Position numbers and translations under genes: made by a program
The notes under the pieces: model-generated
Database searches by the model: none
Told to the model about the DNA's origin: nothing
The model's input: only the letters and a program-made list of their open reading frames with translations
Part shown: positions 45,340-54,970 of the stretch, in pieces
Layout of the letters: each line of letters begins with the position of its first letter
Position numbering within the stretch: the first letter of the stretch is position 1
Assembly (NCBI RefSeq): GCF_006402735.1
Contig: NZ_CP017174.1
Location: forward strand, 8,660,001 to 8,724,000
Direction: 5' to 3'
Length of the DNA stretch: 64,000 bases
Source: Myxococcus xanthus
GTDB lineage: Bacteria > Myxococcota > Myxococcia > Myxococcales > Myxococcaceae

Positions 45340-45807
45340 TGTGAAGACAACCCTTTCGGCGACGCCCTGAATGGCGCTGCGCAGGGAGATTCATACCGGG
45401 CCGATCTGACATTTCCGGGAGCGCTTCGATTCCAAATTTCCTTAGGGGCTGTGAAAGCAAACGCGCTTGTCGGCAGGTGAGCCCGGCAACGGACTCCGTG
45501 ATGACTGGCGCCATCCGCCTGGTGACTGCGGTCACCGCCGGGGGCCTGGAGCGCGTTGCGTGGTGCCATCCCCTCGCTGAGAAATCCACGACTTGCCAAG
45601 GCCCGCCTGGGCGGCATGCATCCGCTTCCGGTTTACTCCTACAGCTGGAGTTTGAGTCGCGCTCCTCGGGCCCGATAGTGACATTGCATGGCGACGGCTT
45701 GGTGGTGGCGTCGCCAGCGACTCCAGGCCAAAACGTGCGCGAGTGGAGCCACGGTCCGTGCCGTACTCCCCAGCAGAATGGCGAAAGTCGAGTCTGAGCG
45801 CGGGCGC
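45340..45807. other. Intergenic region with no gene seen
   Basis: About 470 bp between the lipoprotein start and the hairpin behind the aldehyde dehydrogenase gene. Base composition is lower in GC than in the genes, and the open frames have no motif or codon pattern to support a gene. It should hold the lipoprotein promoter. Confidence 0.5.
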
Positions 45808-45837
45808 CGGCCTCCTGGAGCATCCGCCAGGAGGCCG
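45808..45837 (-). terminator. Hairpin at the end of the beta-oxidation operon
   Basis: An 11-bp perfect stem (CGGCCTCCTGG against CCAGGAGGCCG, 45808-45818 and 45827-45837) with an 8-base loop lies 11 bp past the last operon gene. No T-run follows on the - strand, so Rho-independent action is uncertain. Confidence 0.6.
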
Positions 45838-45848
45838 CGACCTTCGCG

Positions 45849-47255
45849 TCACAGGAAGCGTTTGAAGAGGTCCAGCTTCCCTGTGTAGGGCGGGTAGCGC
45901 AGCTTCATGTCGAGCAGGAAGGGCCGCTTCACCACGCCCTTGCGGTGGCTGAAGGCGTCGAAGCTGGCCTGGCCGTGGTAGCCGCCGGTGCCGGACTCCC
46001 CCACGCCTCCGAAAGACAGGCCCTTCGCCGCGAAGTGGACGCACACGTCGTTGGCCACCGCGCCGCCGCTCGACGTCTCCGTGAGGACGCGCTCGTTCAC
46101 CGCCGCGTCCTTGGAGAAGGTGTAGAGCGCCAGCGGCTTCGGCCTCGCGCGGACGAAGCGGATGGCCTCGTCGATGCTCGGACAGTCCACCAGCGGCAGC
46201 AGGGGCCCGAAAATCTCCTCCTGCATCAGCGGGCTGGACAGCGGCGCGTCGGTGATGACGGTGGGCGCGAAGAAGCGGCTGTCCGCGTCCCGCTCACCGC
46301 CAAATGCCACGGTCCCGTCCTGCGCCAGCTTCGAGACGCGCTCGAAGTGCCGCGAACTGATGAGGCGGCCATAGTCGCGGCTCTCACGCGTGTTCGCGCC
46401 GTAGAAGCCGGTGACGGCCTTCTGGACCAGCTCCGTGAAGCGGCCCTTGAGCTCGGGCGGAATGAGCACATAGTCCGGGGCGATGCAGGTCTGCCCGGCG
46501 TTGAGGTACTTGCCCCAGGCGATGCGGCGCGCGGTGACTTCCAGGTCCGCGCTCTTGTCGATGATGCAGGGGCTCTTGCCGCCCAGCTCCAGCACGGTGG
46601 GCGTCAGGTGCTTCGCCGCGGCTTCCGCCACCACCCGGCCCACCTGGGGGCCGCCGGTGAAGAAGATGAGGTCCCAGCGCTCGTCGAGCAGGGCCCGGCT
46701 CACCTCCGCGCCGCCCTCCACGACGGCGACGACGTCCTCGGGGAAGGCTTCTTTCAGCATCCGCGCGAGCACGGCGGACGTCGCCGGGGACAGCTCGCTG
46801 GGCTTCAGCACGGCGGTACAGCCCGCAGCGAGCGCCCCGATGAGCGGAGCAATCGCCAACTGATAGGGGTAGTTCCACGGGGAGATGATGAGCGTCACGC
46901 CCAGCGGGTCCGAGTACTGCCAGACGCGCGCGGGTTGGATGGCGAGCGGCGCCGCCCCCTTGCGCGGCGCCATCCACGCCTTCACGTTCTTCAGCGCGTC
47001 CTTCAGCTCCCCGTAGATGCTGCCCACCTCCGTGAGGTAGGCCTCCTCGGGGCTCTTGGAGAGGTCCGACTGCAGGGCGGCGAGAATCTCCGCCTCGTAC
47101 TTGCGTGCAACCCGTTCGAGCACCTGCAACTGCTCCCGTCGCCACGCCAACGGCAGCGTGGCACGGGTCTCGAAACGGGCTCGCTGCTTCTCGACGAGCG
47201 CCTTCGCATCGAACGAAGGTGGAACGGCGGCGAGACGGCTGGAGCCCTGACTCAT
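45849..47255 (-). CDS. Class 3-type aldehyde dehydrogenase
   Basis: A 468-residue NAD(P)-dependent enzyme oxidising aldehydes to acids. The motifs are S-P-W-N-Y-P near the cofactor pocket, E in L-E-L-G-G-K-S-P, catalytic Cys in N-A-G-Q-T-C-I-A-P-D-Y and the class-3 end R-Y-P-P-Y-T-G-K-L. The length is usual for the class, whose members often take fatty aldehydes. It is the last gene of the fatty-acid operon, 23 bp after the FadB-like gene. It may feed acids to the acyl-CoA synthetase of the same operon. AAGGAGAGG precedes ATG 47255. Confidence 0.92.
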   Translation of the reverse strand: MSQGSSRLAAVPPSFDAKALVEKQRARFETRATLPLAWRREQLQVLERVARKYEAEILAALQSDLSKSPEEAYLTEVGSIYGELKDALKNVKAWMAPRKGAAPLAIQPARVWQYSDPLGVTLIISPWNYPYQLAIAPLIGALAAGCTAVLKPSELSPATSAVLARMLKEAFPEDVVAVVEGGAEVSRALLDERWDLIFFTGGPQVGRVVAEAAAKHLTPTVLELGGKSPCIIDKSADLEVTARRIAWGKYLNAGQTCIAPDYVLIPPELKGRFTELVQKAVTGFYGANTRESRDYGRLISSRHFERVSKLAQDGTVAFGGERDADSRFFAPTVITDAPLSSPLMQEEIFGPLLPLVDCPSIDEAIRFVRARPKPLALYTFSKDAAVNERVLTETSSGGAVANDVCVHFAAKGLSFGGVGESGTGGYHGQASFDAFSHRKGVVKRPFLLDMKLRYPPYTGKLDLFKRFL

Positions 47256-47278
47256 CGGACCTCTCCTTGTGTGAACTG

Positions 47279-49456
47279 CTACTTCAAGAGTTCGCCTCGT
47301 TCGGCCTTCTCGACGAGCGACGCCGGCGGCTCGAAGTGCGCGCCGTAGCGCTGCGCGAGCTCACGCGCGCGGGCGATGAAGCCCCGCGGCCCGTTGCCCG
47401 TCCGTCCCTCGTAGCCGTTGATGAACTGCGCCACGCCGCCCGTCCACGCAGGGAAGCCGATGCCGAGGATGGAGCCGATGTTCGCGTCCGCGGCGGAGCG
47501 CAGCACGCCCTCGTCGAAGCAGCGCACCGTGTCGATGGCCTCGGCGAACAACATCCGCTCCTTCATGTCCTCGAAGGGGATGGTGTGGCCGGGCCTGGTG
47601 AAGTGCTGCGCCAGTCCCGCCCACAGGCCCGTGCGCTTGCCGTCCACGTAGTCGTAGAACCCGCCGCCCGTGGAGCGGCCCTTGCGCTGGTGCTGGTCAA
47701 TCAGCGCGTCCATCACGGCGTAGCTGCTGTGCTCCGCCCAGGGCTTGCCCTCCGCCAGGGTGGCCGCCTTCGTCTCCTGACGAATCTTGCGCGGCAGCGT
47801 CAGCGTGAGTTCGTCCACCAGTTGGAGCGGGGCGGCGGGGTAGCCCGCCTGGAGGCCCGCCTGCTCGATGGAGGCGGGCGAGATGCCCTCACCCACCATG
47901 GCGATGGCCTCGTTGAGGAAGGTGCCGATGACGCGGCTGGTGAAGAAGCCCCGGCTGTCGTTGACGACGATGGGCGTCTTCCCAATCTGCACCGCGATGT
48001 CGATGGCCTTCGCGAGCGTGGCGTCGCTCGTCTTCTTGCCCGCGATGAGCTCCAGCAGCGGCATCTTGTCCACGGGGGAGAAGAAGTGCATGCCCACGAA
48101 GTCCTCCGTCCGCTTCACGCCCTCGGCGAGCACGGAGATGGGCAGCGTGGACGTATTGGACCCGAGCACCGCGTCCGGGGCGACCACGTCCTGGACCTCC
48201 TGGAAGACCTGGTGCTTGAGCTTCACATCCTCGAACACGGCCTCGATGACGAGGTCACACCCCTTGAGGGCGGCGGCGTCCGCGGTGGGCGTGATTCGCG
48301 CCAGCAGCGCGTCACCCTTCTCCTTCGTGGACTTGCCCTTCTGGATGGCCTTCTCCACCAGCTTGACGGAGTACTCCTTGCCCTTCTCCGCCGACGCGAG
48401 GCTCACGTCCTTGAGCACCACGTCGATGCCAGCCTTGGCGCAGACGTAGGCGATGCCCGCGCCCATCATCCCCGCGCCCAGCACGCCCACCTTCTTCGCG
48501 GTGTGCTGCGGGTAGTCCTTGGGACGGCCGCCACCGGAGTTGATGTGCTGCATGTCGAAAAAGAACGCCTGAATCATGTTCTTCGCGACCTGCCCCGTGA
48601 CGAGCTCGGTGAAGTAGCGCGACTCCACGGTGAACGCGGTGTCCACGTCCACCTGCGTGCTCTCCACCGCCGTGGCCATGATGGCGCGGGGCGCCGGCAT
48701 GTTCGCGCCCTTGAGCTGCTTGCGCAGGTTCGCGGGGAACGCGGGCAGGTTCGCCGCCAGCCCCGGAGACGACGGCGTGCCACCCGGAATCTTGTAGCCC
48801 TTCTGGTCCCACGGCTGCTGCGCGGTGGGATTGGCCTTCACCCACGCCTTGGCCGCGGGCAGGAGCGCCTCCACGGAGTCCACCACCTCGTGGACCAGGC
48901 CGGCCTCCTTCGCCTCCTGCGGACGGTAGCGCTGGCCCTGGAGCAGCACCTTCATCAGCGCGTCCACGATGCCCAGCATCCGCACCGTGCGCACCACGCC
49001 GCCGCCACCGGGCAAGAGGCCCAGCGTGACCTCCGGCAGGCCCACCTGGGCGCCCTTCACGTCCGCGATGATGCGGCGGTGGCACGCGAGCGCGATCTCC
49101 AGCCCGCCGCCCAGCGCCGCGCCGTTGATGGCCGCGACCACGGGCTTGCCCAGCGTCTCCAGCGTGCGCAGCTGCGCCTTGATTTCCTGCCCCAGCTCGA
49201 AGGACTGCTTCGCGTCCTCCTTACGCACCTTCAGCAGGTCCTTCAAATCACCACCGGCGAAGAACGTCTTCTTCGCGGAGGTGAGGATGACACCGGTGAG
49301 GGTGTCCTTCTCCTTGACCAACCGGTCCACCGTCGCGCGCATGGACTTCAGATACGCGGCGTTCATGGTGTTCGCGGACTGGTTCGGGTCATCCAACGTC
49401 AAGACGACGATGCCGTCGGCGTCCTTGTCCCAGCGGATGGTGTTCTGCTCGCTCAT
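47279..49456 (-). CDS. fadJ: Multifunctional fatty-acid oxidation protein (FadB/FadJ-like)
   Basis: A 725-residue fusion of an enoyl-CoA hydratase domain (oxyanion-hole loop G-A-A-L-G-G-G-L-E, catalytic Glu in L-P-E-V-T-L-G-L-L-P-G) and a 3-hydroxyacyl-CoA dehydrogenase (Rossmann V-G-V-L-G-A-G-M-M-G-A-G, later S-N-T-S-T-L-P-I and F-F-S-P-V). It carries out the middle two steps of the beta-oxidation cycle. Its thiolase partner is encoded just upstream in the operon. The open frame continues to 49537, but ATG 49456 matches the family start. FadB and FadJ types cannot be told apart securely by eye. Confidence 0.92.
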   Translation of the reverse strand: MSEQNTIRWDKDADGIVVLTLDDPNQSANTMNAAYLKSMRATVDRLVKEKDTLTGVILTSAKKTFFAGGDLKDLLKVRKEDAKQSFELGQEIKAQLRTLETLGKPVVAAINGAALGGGLEIALACHRRIIADVKGAQVGLPEVTLGLLPGGGGVVRTVRMLGIVDALMKVLLQGQRYRPQEAKEAGLVHEVVDSVEALLPAAKAWVKANPTAQQPWDQKGYKIPGGTPSSPGLAANLPAFPANLRKQLKGANMPAPRAIMATAVESTQVDVDTAFTVESRYFTELVTGQVAKNMIQAFFFDMQHINSGGGRPKDYPQHTAKKVGVLGAGMMGAGIAYVCAKAGIDVVLKDVSLASAEKGKEYSVKLVEKAIQKGKSTKEKGDALLARITPTADAAALKGCDLVIEAVFEDVKLKHQVFQEVQDVVAPDAVLGSNTSTLPISVLAEGVKRTEDFVGMHFFSPVDKMPLLELIAGKKTSDATLAKAIDIAVQIGKTPIVVNDSRGFFTSRVIGTFLNEAIAMVGEGISPASIEQAGLQAGYPAAPLQLVDELTLTLPRKIRQETKAATLAEGKPWAEHSSYAVMDALIDQHQRKGRSTGGGFYDYVDGKRTGLWAGLAQHFTRPGHTIPFEDMKERMLFAEAIDTVRCFDEGVLRSAADANIGSILGIGFPAWTGGVAQFINGYEGRTGNGPRGFIARARELAQRYGAHFEPPASLVEKAERGELLK

Positions 49457-49496
49457 GGGGTTCGCTCGAATCCTATCGAAGTGTTGGAAGAGAAGC

Positions 49497-50708
49497 TCAG
49501 ACGCGTTCGATGAGGGTGGCCACGCCCATGCCACCACCCACGCACAAGGTGATGACCGCGCGGCGCGCCTTGCGTCGCTCCAGCTCGTCCACCATCGTCC
49601 CCAGAATCATCGCGCCCGTGGCACCCAGCGGGTGCCCCATGGCGATGGCGCCGCCGTTCACGTTCAGCTTCTCATCCGGAATGCCGAGGTCCTTCTGGTA
49701 CTTGAGCACCACCGAGGCGAAGGCCTCGTTGAGTTCGAACAGGTCGATGTCCTTCACCGACAGGCCGGCAATCTCCAGCAGCTTCCGGGTGGCCGGAATC
49801 GGACCGGTGAGCATGATGGTGGGGTCCGAGCCGGACGTGGCCACCGCGGCGATGCGCGCGCGCGGCGTGAGCCCCAGCGACTTGCCCACCTGCTCCGAGC
49901 CGATGAGCACCAGCGCCGCGCCGTCCACGATGCCCGACGAGTTGCCCGGCGTGTGGACGTGCTCGATGCGCTCCACGAAGTGATACTTCTGCAGGGCCAC
50001 CGCGTCGAAGCCGCCCGCCTCGCCCATGACGGTGAAGGACGGGTTGAGCTTGCCGAGCGACGCCACGGTGGAGTCCGGGCGCATGAGCTCATCGTGGTCC
50101 AGCACGGTGAGGCCGTTCTGGTCCACCACCGGGACGACGGAGTTCTTGAAGTACCCGCCGGCCCACGCCTGGGCCGCCAGCTGCTGCGAACGGGCCGCGT
50201 AGCGGTCCACGTCCTCGCGCGTGAAGCCCTCGATGGTGGCGATGAGGTCCGCGGAGATGCCCTGCGGGACGAAGTAGGTGTCGAAGTTGGTGGCCGGGTC
50301 CATGGCCCAGGCGCCGCCGTCCGAGCCCATGGGCACGCGCGACATGCTCTCCACGCCGCCCGCGATGACCAGGTGCTCCCAGCCCGAGCGCACCTGCTGG
50401 GCGGCCATGTTCACCGCCGTGAGGCCGGACGCGCAGAAGCGGTTGAGCTGCACGCCGCCCACCGTCTCCGGCAGCCCCGCGGCCAGCACCAGGGTACGAG
50501 CGATGTCCGCGCCCTGCTCCCCCACGGGCGACACGACGCCGAGCACCACGTCGTCGATGCGCTTGGGGTCCAGGTTCGGGTGGCGCTTCTTGAGCGCGTC
50601 CACCAGGCCGGTGAGCAGCGTGATGGGCTTGGTGCCGTGCAGCGCGCCTTTCCTACCCTTGCCGCGAGGGGTCCGGACGGCGTCGAAGATGAATGCTTCC
50701 TGGCTCAC
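49497..50708 (-). CDS. fadI: Acetyl-CoA acyltransferase (beta-oxidation thiolase)
   Basis: A 403-residue thiolase. The nucleophile is C92 in N-R-F-C-A-S-G, with N-E-A-F-A and G-G-A-I-A-M-G-H-P-L-G-A-T-G around the second site and C-V-G-G-G-M-G at the end. It cleaves 3-ketoacyl-CoA in the last step of the cycle and is the partner of the FadB-like protein. It lies 40 bp from it. The symbol is by partner analogy; FadA and FadI types are hard to separate. Confidence 0.92.
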   Translation of the reverse strand: MSQEAFIFDAVRTPRGKGRKGALHGTKPITLLTGLVDALKKRHPNLDPKRIDDVVLGVVSPVGEQGADIARTLVLAAGLPETVGGVQLNRFCASGLTAVNMAAQQVRSGWEHLVIAGGVESMSRVPMGSDGGAWAMDPATNFDTYFVPQGISADLIATIEGFTREDVDRYAARSQQLAAQAWAGGYFKNSVVPVVDQNGLTVLDHDELMRPDSTVASLGKLNPSFTVMGEAGGFDAVALQKYHFVERIEHVHTPGNSSGIVDGAALVLIGSEQVGKSLGLTPRARIAAVATSGSDPTIMLTGPIPATRKLLEIAGLSVKDIDLFELNEAFASVVLKYQKDLGIPDEKLNVNGGAIAMGHPLGATGAMILGTMVDELERRKARRAVITLCVGGGMGVATLIERV

Positions 50709-50738
50709 GAAGAGCCTCCTTGGGACGGGGATGTGGGT

Positions 50739-51887
50739 CTACAGGGAACGGGCGACGAGCTCTTTCATGACCTCGTTCGCGCCGGCAAGGATTCGCAGCA
50801 CACGCGTGTCCGCGAACAGGTGGGCGATGGGGTACTCCTTCATGTACCCGTACCCTCCGAACAACTGCAAGCAACGGTCGGCGACGATGCACGCCTGGTC
50901 CGTCACCCAATACTTCGCCATGGCCGCCGTCGTCACATCCAACCCACCCTCCAGGTGCGACACGATGCAGTCGTCGATGAAGGTGCGACACACCCGCCGC
51001 AGCGTGGCGACCTCCGCCAGCTCGAAGCGAGTGTTCTGGAGGGCGAAGAGCGGCTTTCCGAACACCTGGCGTTGTTTCGTGTATTCGACCGTCACGTCCA
51101 TGGCCCGCTCCAGGCTGGCCATCGCGATGAGCGCCGTGCTCAGCCGCTCCTGGGGGAGCTGCTGCATCAACTGGACGAAGCCCCGGCCCTCCTCGCCGCC
51201 CAGCAGGTCGCTGGCGGGGACCTTCAGGTCGTCGAAGAACAGCTCCGTCGTGTCCTGTCCCTTGCCGCCCAGCTTCTCCAGGATGCGCCCGCGCTCGAAG
51301 CCCGGCGTCGTGTCGGAGACCTCGGCACACAGCAGGGAGATGCCCGCATGGCCCTTCGCGTCCCCCGTGCGCACGGCGATGATGAGGAAGTCACACACGC
51401 GGCCGTTGGAGATGAACGTCTTCGAGCCACTCACCCGGTAGAAGTCACCGTCACGTACCGCGCGGGTGGAGATGGCCTGGAGGTCGGAGCCCGTCCCCGG
51501 CTCCGTCATGGCGATGGCGCCCACCCACTCGCCGCTGGCGAGCTTGGGCAGCCACTTCTTCTTCTGGGCCTCGGACGCGTAGGCCAGCACGTAGTGCGCG
51601 ACGATGGTGCAATGCACCGCGAAGCCCATGGACGGGTCGCCCGCGCGGACCTGCTCCTCGATGAGGACGGCCTCGTGGGCGAAGGTGCCGCCGCCTCCGC
51701 CGTAGGCCTCCGGGATGGACATGCACAAGAGCCCCAGCTCGCCCGCCCGGCGGTACAGCGCCTTGTCCGGGTACCCCTGCTCCACGTGCTTGGGGACGTT
51801 GGGGAGGACTTCCTTCGTGAAGTAGCTGGCCGCGAGCGCGCGGACCTGCTCGAGCTCGGGTGAGCCCCATCGGGTTGTCGCCGTCAT
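50739..51887 (-). CDS. Acyl-CoA dehydrogenase, long-chain type
   Basis: A 382-residue flavoprotein. It has the N-terminal helical domain, the FAD-facing T-E-P-G-T-G-S-D, and a C-terminal domain with G-G-Y-G-Y-M-K-E. The end G-A-N-E-V-M-K-E-L-V-A-R resembles long-chain enzymes (LCAD/IVD group), in which the catalytic Glu is on another helix, not at the MCAD position. It introduces the 2,3 double bond into acyl-CoA. It follows the other dehydrogenase gene by 9 bp. Chain-length preference is inferred from the tail motif only. Confidence 0.92.
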   Translation of the reverse strand: MTATTRWGSPELEQVRALAASYFTKEVLPNVPKHVEQGYPDKALYRRAGELGLLCMSIPEAYGGGGGTFAHEAVLIEEQVRAGDPSMGFAVHCTIVAHYVLAYASEAQKKKWLPKLASGEWVGAIAMTEPGTGSDLQAISTRAVRDGDFYRVSGSKTFISNGRVCDFLIIAVRTGDAKGHAGISLLCAEVSDTTPGFERGRILEKLGGKGQDTTELFFDDLKVPASDLLGGEEGRGFVQLMQQLPQERLSTALIAMASLERAMDVTVEYTKQRQVFGKPLFALQNTRFELAEVATLRRVCRTFIDDCIVSHLEGGLDVTTAAMAKYWVTDQACIVADRCLQLFGGYGYMKEYPIAHLFADTRVLRILAGANEVMKELVARSL

Positions 51888-51896
51888 GTCCGCCTC

Positions 51897-53033
51897 CTAG
51901 AGCCCGAACGTCTTGCCGATGATGTCGCGCTGGATTTCGCTGGTGCCGCCGTACACAGTGGAAATCACCGTGGCGCGCAGGTGCGACTCCATGTCGTATT
52001 CGGTCGCGTAGCCGTAGCCGCCCATCATCTGCACGCCCTCGAGCGCCACGCGCTTGGCCGTCTCCGTCGTCTTCAGCTTCGCCATCGACGCCTCGCGCGG
52101 AAGCATCCGCTCCGGGGCCTCGTCCGCCATCGCCGCCACGCGGTAGATGAGCAACTCACAGCAATCCAGCTCCGTGGCCAGGTCCGCGATGCGGTGCTTG
52201 AGCGCCTGGAAGGAGCCAATGGCCTTGCCGAACTGCTTGCGCTCCTTCACGTAGGCCACCGCGTCGTCGAACGCGCGCCGGCCCCGGCCCAGCATGGTGG
52301 CCGCCAGGATGAGGCGCTCGCTGTTGAGCCCCGACATCACCTGGGGCCACGCCTGGTCCACGCGGCCCACCACGGCGCCCTCCGGCAGGAAGCAGTCGGT
52401 GAAGTAGACGTCGTTGACGTCCTTGCCGTTGAGCGTGGGGATGCCGCGAATCTCCACGCCCGCCATGCCCGTGGGGACGCAGAACATGGTGAGGCCCTCG
52501 TGCCGGGAGCCCGCCTGCGTGCGCGCCACCAGCAGCACGTGGTCCGCGAGGTGCGCGTTGGAGCACCACGTCTTCTGCCCGTTGATGATGAAGCCCCCGT
52601 CGACCCGCTTCGCGCGGCAGGCGATGGCGGCGACGTCGGAGCCCGCGCCCGGTTCCGAGATGGCAATGGCCTCCACGCGGCCCCGGACGATGCCGCCCAG
52701 CACCTTCTCGCGCTGAGCCTGCGTCCCGAACTTCGCGTAGGGCCCGGCGGCGACGGCCGTGGTGACGTACCCGCCCACCGGCGCGAGCCCATACGCGGTG
52801 CGCTCCGCGAAGAGGCAGACCTCCGACAGTCCTCCGCCCGAGCCGCCATATTCCGGCGAGATTCCCACGCCGAGCCAGCCCAGCTCGGCCATCTGCGCGT
52901 AGAGCGCGCGGTGGTGGAATTCAGCGCCGTGCTGGGTCAGCGCATCACGCTGCGCGCGGGTGCCCGTCCTGTCACGACAGAAGGCGTCGATGGCGTCGGC
53001 GAACGACGCTTGCTCCGAAGTTCTCGCATGCAT
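51897..53033 (-). CDS. Acyl-CoA dehydrogenase, second copy
   Basis: A 378-residue flavoprotein with S-E-P-G-A-G-S-D, Q-K-T-W-C-S-N in the flavin loop, G-G-Y-G-Y-A-T-E and the end Y-G-G-T-S-E-I-Q-R-D. It is only loosely similar to the neighbour at 50739, so it is probably a different chain-length or branched-chain specialist and not a recent duplicate. It lies between the acyl-CoA synthetase and the long-chain dehydrogenase. Confidence 0.92.
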   Translation of the reverse strand: MHARTSEQASFADAIDAFCRDRTGTRAQRDALTQHGAEFHHRALYAQMAELGWLGVGISPEYGGSGGGLSEVCLFAERTAYGLAPVGGYVTTAVAAGPYAKFGTQAQREKVLGGIVRGRVEAIAISEPGAGSDVAAIACRAKRVDGGFIINGQKTWCSNAHLADHVLLVARTQAGSRHEGLTMFCVPTGMAGVEIRGIPTLNGKDVNDVYFTDCFLPEGAVVGRVDQAWPQVMSGLNSERLILAATMLGRGRRAFDDAVAYVKERKQFGKAIGSFQALKHRIADLATELDCCELLIYRVAAMADEAPERMLPREASMAKLKTTETAKRVALEGVQMMGGYGYATEYDMESHLRATVISTVYGGTSEIQRDIIGKTFGL

Positions 53034-53067
53034 GGGGGCTCTGGGGGGAGACGCTGCGGGTGAGACG

Positions 53068-54906
53068 TCAGGCGCCTTCGTAGAAGGCGGAGATGCGCGC
53101 GGCGTACTGCTGGAGAATCACGCGGCGCTTGAGCTTCAGACTGGGCGTCAGCTCGCCCGTCACCGGCGACCAGTTCTCCGCGACCACATCGAAGCGCTTC
53201 ACCTGCTCCGCGCGGGAGAGCCGGACGTTGATGGAGGCCACCAGTGCCTCCAATTCGGCGCGGATGGCGGGCGCGTAGGTGAGCGCCTCCAGCGAGCTCG
53301 CGTCCAGTTTGTGGGCCTTGGCCCAGACAGGCGCGGCGTCCGCGTCCAGGCTGATGAGCGCCGTCACGTAGGGCAGGTTGTCACCAATGGCGATGGCCTG
53401 GCCCACCAGCGGGTGCGCGCGCAACATGCCCTCGATTTTGGACGGCGCGATGTTCTTCCCGCTGGAGGTGATGAGCAGCTCTTTCTTGCGGTCGGTGATG
53501 GTGAGGTATCCCTCCGCGTCCACCGAGCCGATGTCGCCAGTGGCCAGCCAGCCGTCCGCGTCCACCGCGCTCACAATCTGCCCATCCGCGGACAGGTAGC
53601 CCATGAACAACACCGGCCCCCGGACGAAAATCTCTCCGTCCGCGGCCAGCCGCAGCTGCAAGCCGGGAATGGGCCGCCCCACGGAGCCGACGCGGAAGTC
53701 CTCGGGCGTGTTGATGGTCGCGCAGCCGGTGGTCTCACTCATGCCCCAGACCTCCAGCACCTTGAAGCCGAAGCCGCCGAGGAACTCCAGCACCTCCACG
53801 GGAATGGGCGCGGAGCCGCTGCTCGCCCAGGTGAGCGCATCCAGGCCCAGCGCCGCCCGCAGGGGCTTGAGCACCTGCGCCTCCGCCTCGGCCGCCTTGC
53901 GCGTGAGCTCGGGTGGCACTTCCCGTCCCGAGCCCTCCATCCGGAAGACCTCCTGCAGCGCCGCGTGTGCGGCCAGGACGGGCGTCCGCAGCTCAGGCTC
54001 CATCGCGTCCAGCTTCGCCTTCAGTCCCGCAGCGAGCTTCTCCCAGACGCGCGGCACGCCGAAGAAGGCGGGAGGCCGGGCCTTCGCCAGCAGCGGCATC
54101 ACCCCCGCGGGGTCCGAACAGACGTAGACGTGCAGCGCCTTGTAGAGAGAGCGGTACAGCCCCAGCTCGCGCTCGGCGATGTGCGCCAGCGGGAGATAGG
54201 CGATGGAGGTGGAGCGCATCGGCGTGGGGACCACCGCGTCCACTGCGATGGCCTCATAGAAGGCATTGCGGTGGCTCAGCACCACGCCCTTCGGGTCACC
54301 CGTGGTGCCGGACGTGTACATCATCGCGATGGGGTCCTCAGGCCGGATGCGCTTCCAGCCGTCCTCGAAGACAGAGGCATCTTCCTGGTGCAGCGCGCGT
54401 CCCTTGGCCTCCACCTCCGCGAAGGAGATGAAGCGCGCATCCCCGGAGGGAATCGCCGAGGCGTCGACGACGATGACGTGCCTGAGCGCGTCAAGCGACT
54501 CGAGCACCGGCTGCCATCGCGCGACCTCGATGGCGCCCTCCAACACGACGATACGGGCCTGGCTCTGCTTCGCCACGTAACCTATCTGCTCGACGCTCAG
54601 CGTCTGGTACGCGGTACAGGAGATGGCGCCCAGGTGCACGGCCGCATAGTCGATGAGCCAGTGCTCCGGCCGGCTGGACATCATGATCATCATCCGCTCG
54701 CCGCGCCGCAGCCCGAGCGACCCCAGTCCACGGGAGAGCGCGGCGGTCCGCTCGCGGAGCCGGGTCCAGGTGAGCGTCGTGTCGCCCGCGGTGAGCGCGG
54801 GCGCGTCCGCGTACTCGTCGGCGTTGCGCTTCAAGAGCAACGGCAGCGTGAGCTTGCTCGCCAGGGAATGGCACTGCGCTTCCAGGTCTGCGAACGACGG
54901 ACGCAT
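53068..54906 (-). CDS. Long-chain acyl-CoA synthetase (AMP-forming)
   Basis: A 612-residue adenylate-forming ligase with the core motif M-M-Y-T-S-G-T-T-G-D-P-K-G, later W-G-M-S-E-T-T-G, D-G-W-L-A-T-G-D-I-G and I-T-D-R-K-K-E-L-L-I-T-S-S-G-K-N. It activates free fatty acids to acyl-CoA, the entry step of the operon's pathway, probably at the membrane face. The GAGGAG ribosome site has its proper spacing to ATG 54906, preferred over ATG 54912. The type resembles FadD15-like bacterial enzymes. Confidence 0.92.
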   Translation of the reverse strand: MRPSFADLEAQCHSLASKLTLPLLLKRNADEYADAPALTAGDTTLTWTRLRERTAALSRGLGSLGLRRGERMMIMMSSRPEHWLIDYAAVHLGAISCTAYQTLSVEQIGYVAKQSQARIVVLEGAIEVARWQPVLESLDALRHVIVVDASAIPSGDARFISFAEVEAKGRALHQEDASVFEDGWKRIRPEDPIAMMYTSGTTGDPKGVVLSHRNAFYEAIAVDAVVPTPMRSTSIAYLPLAHIAERELGLYRSLYKALHVYVCSDPAGVMPLLAKARPPAFFGVPRVWEKLAAGLKAKLDAMEPELRTPVLAAHAALQEVFRMEGSGREVPPELTRKAAEAEAQVLKPLRAALGLDALTWASSGSAPIPVEVLEFLGGFGFKVLEVWGMSETTGCATINTPEDFRVGSVGRPIPGLQLRLAADGEIFVRGPVLFMGYLSADGQIVSAVDADGWLATGDIGSVDAEGYLTITDRKKELLITSSGKNIAPSKIEGMLRAHPLVGQAIAIGDNLPYVTALISLDADAAPVWAKAHKLDASSLEALTYAPAIRAELEALVASINVRLSRAEQVKRFDVVAENWSPVTGELTPSLKLKRRVILQQYAARISAFYEGA

Positions 54907-54970
54907 AGGCATCTCCTCGGTTCACTGTTTCACTGGACTGCAATGACAAACCGCGCCGGAGCGCCCTGGG

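Noticed and set aside
45477..45797. A 106-codon + strand frame in the gap after the lipoprotein gene
   Set aside because: No ribosome site, domain or matching codon bias; the composition looks non-coding.
46000..53000. Very long + strand open frames opposite the beta-oxidation genes (e.g. 47105-49513 and 48969-51863)
   Set aside because: High-GC antisense shadows; the - strand genes have complete catalytic motifs and sensible starts, and the + frames are rich in His, Arg, Gln and Leu without motifs.
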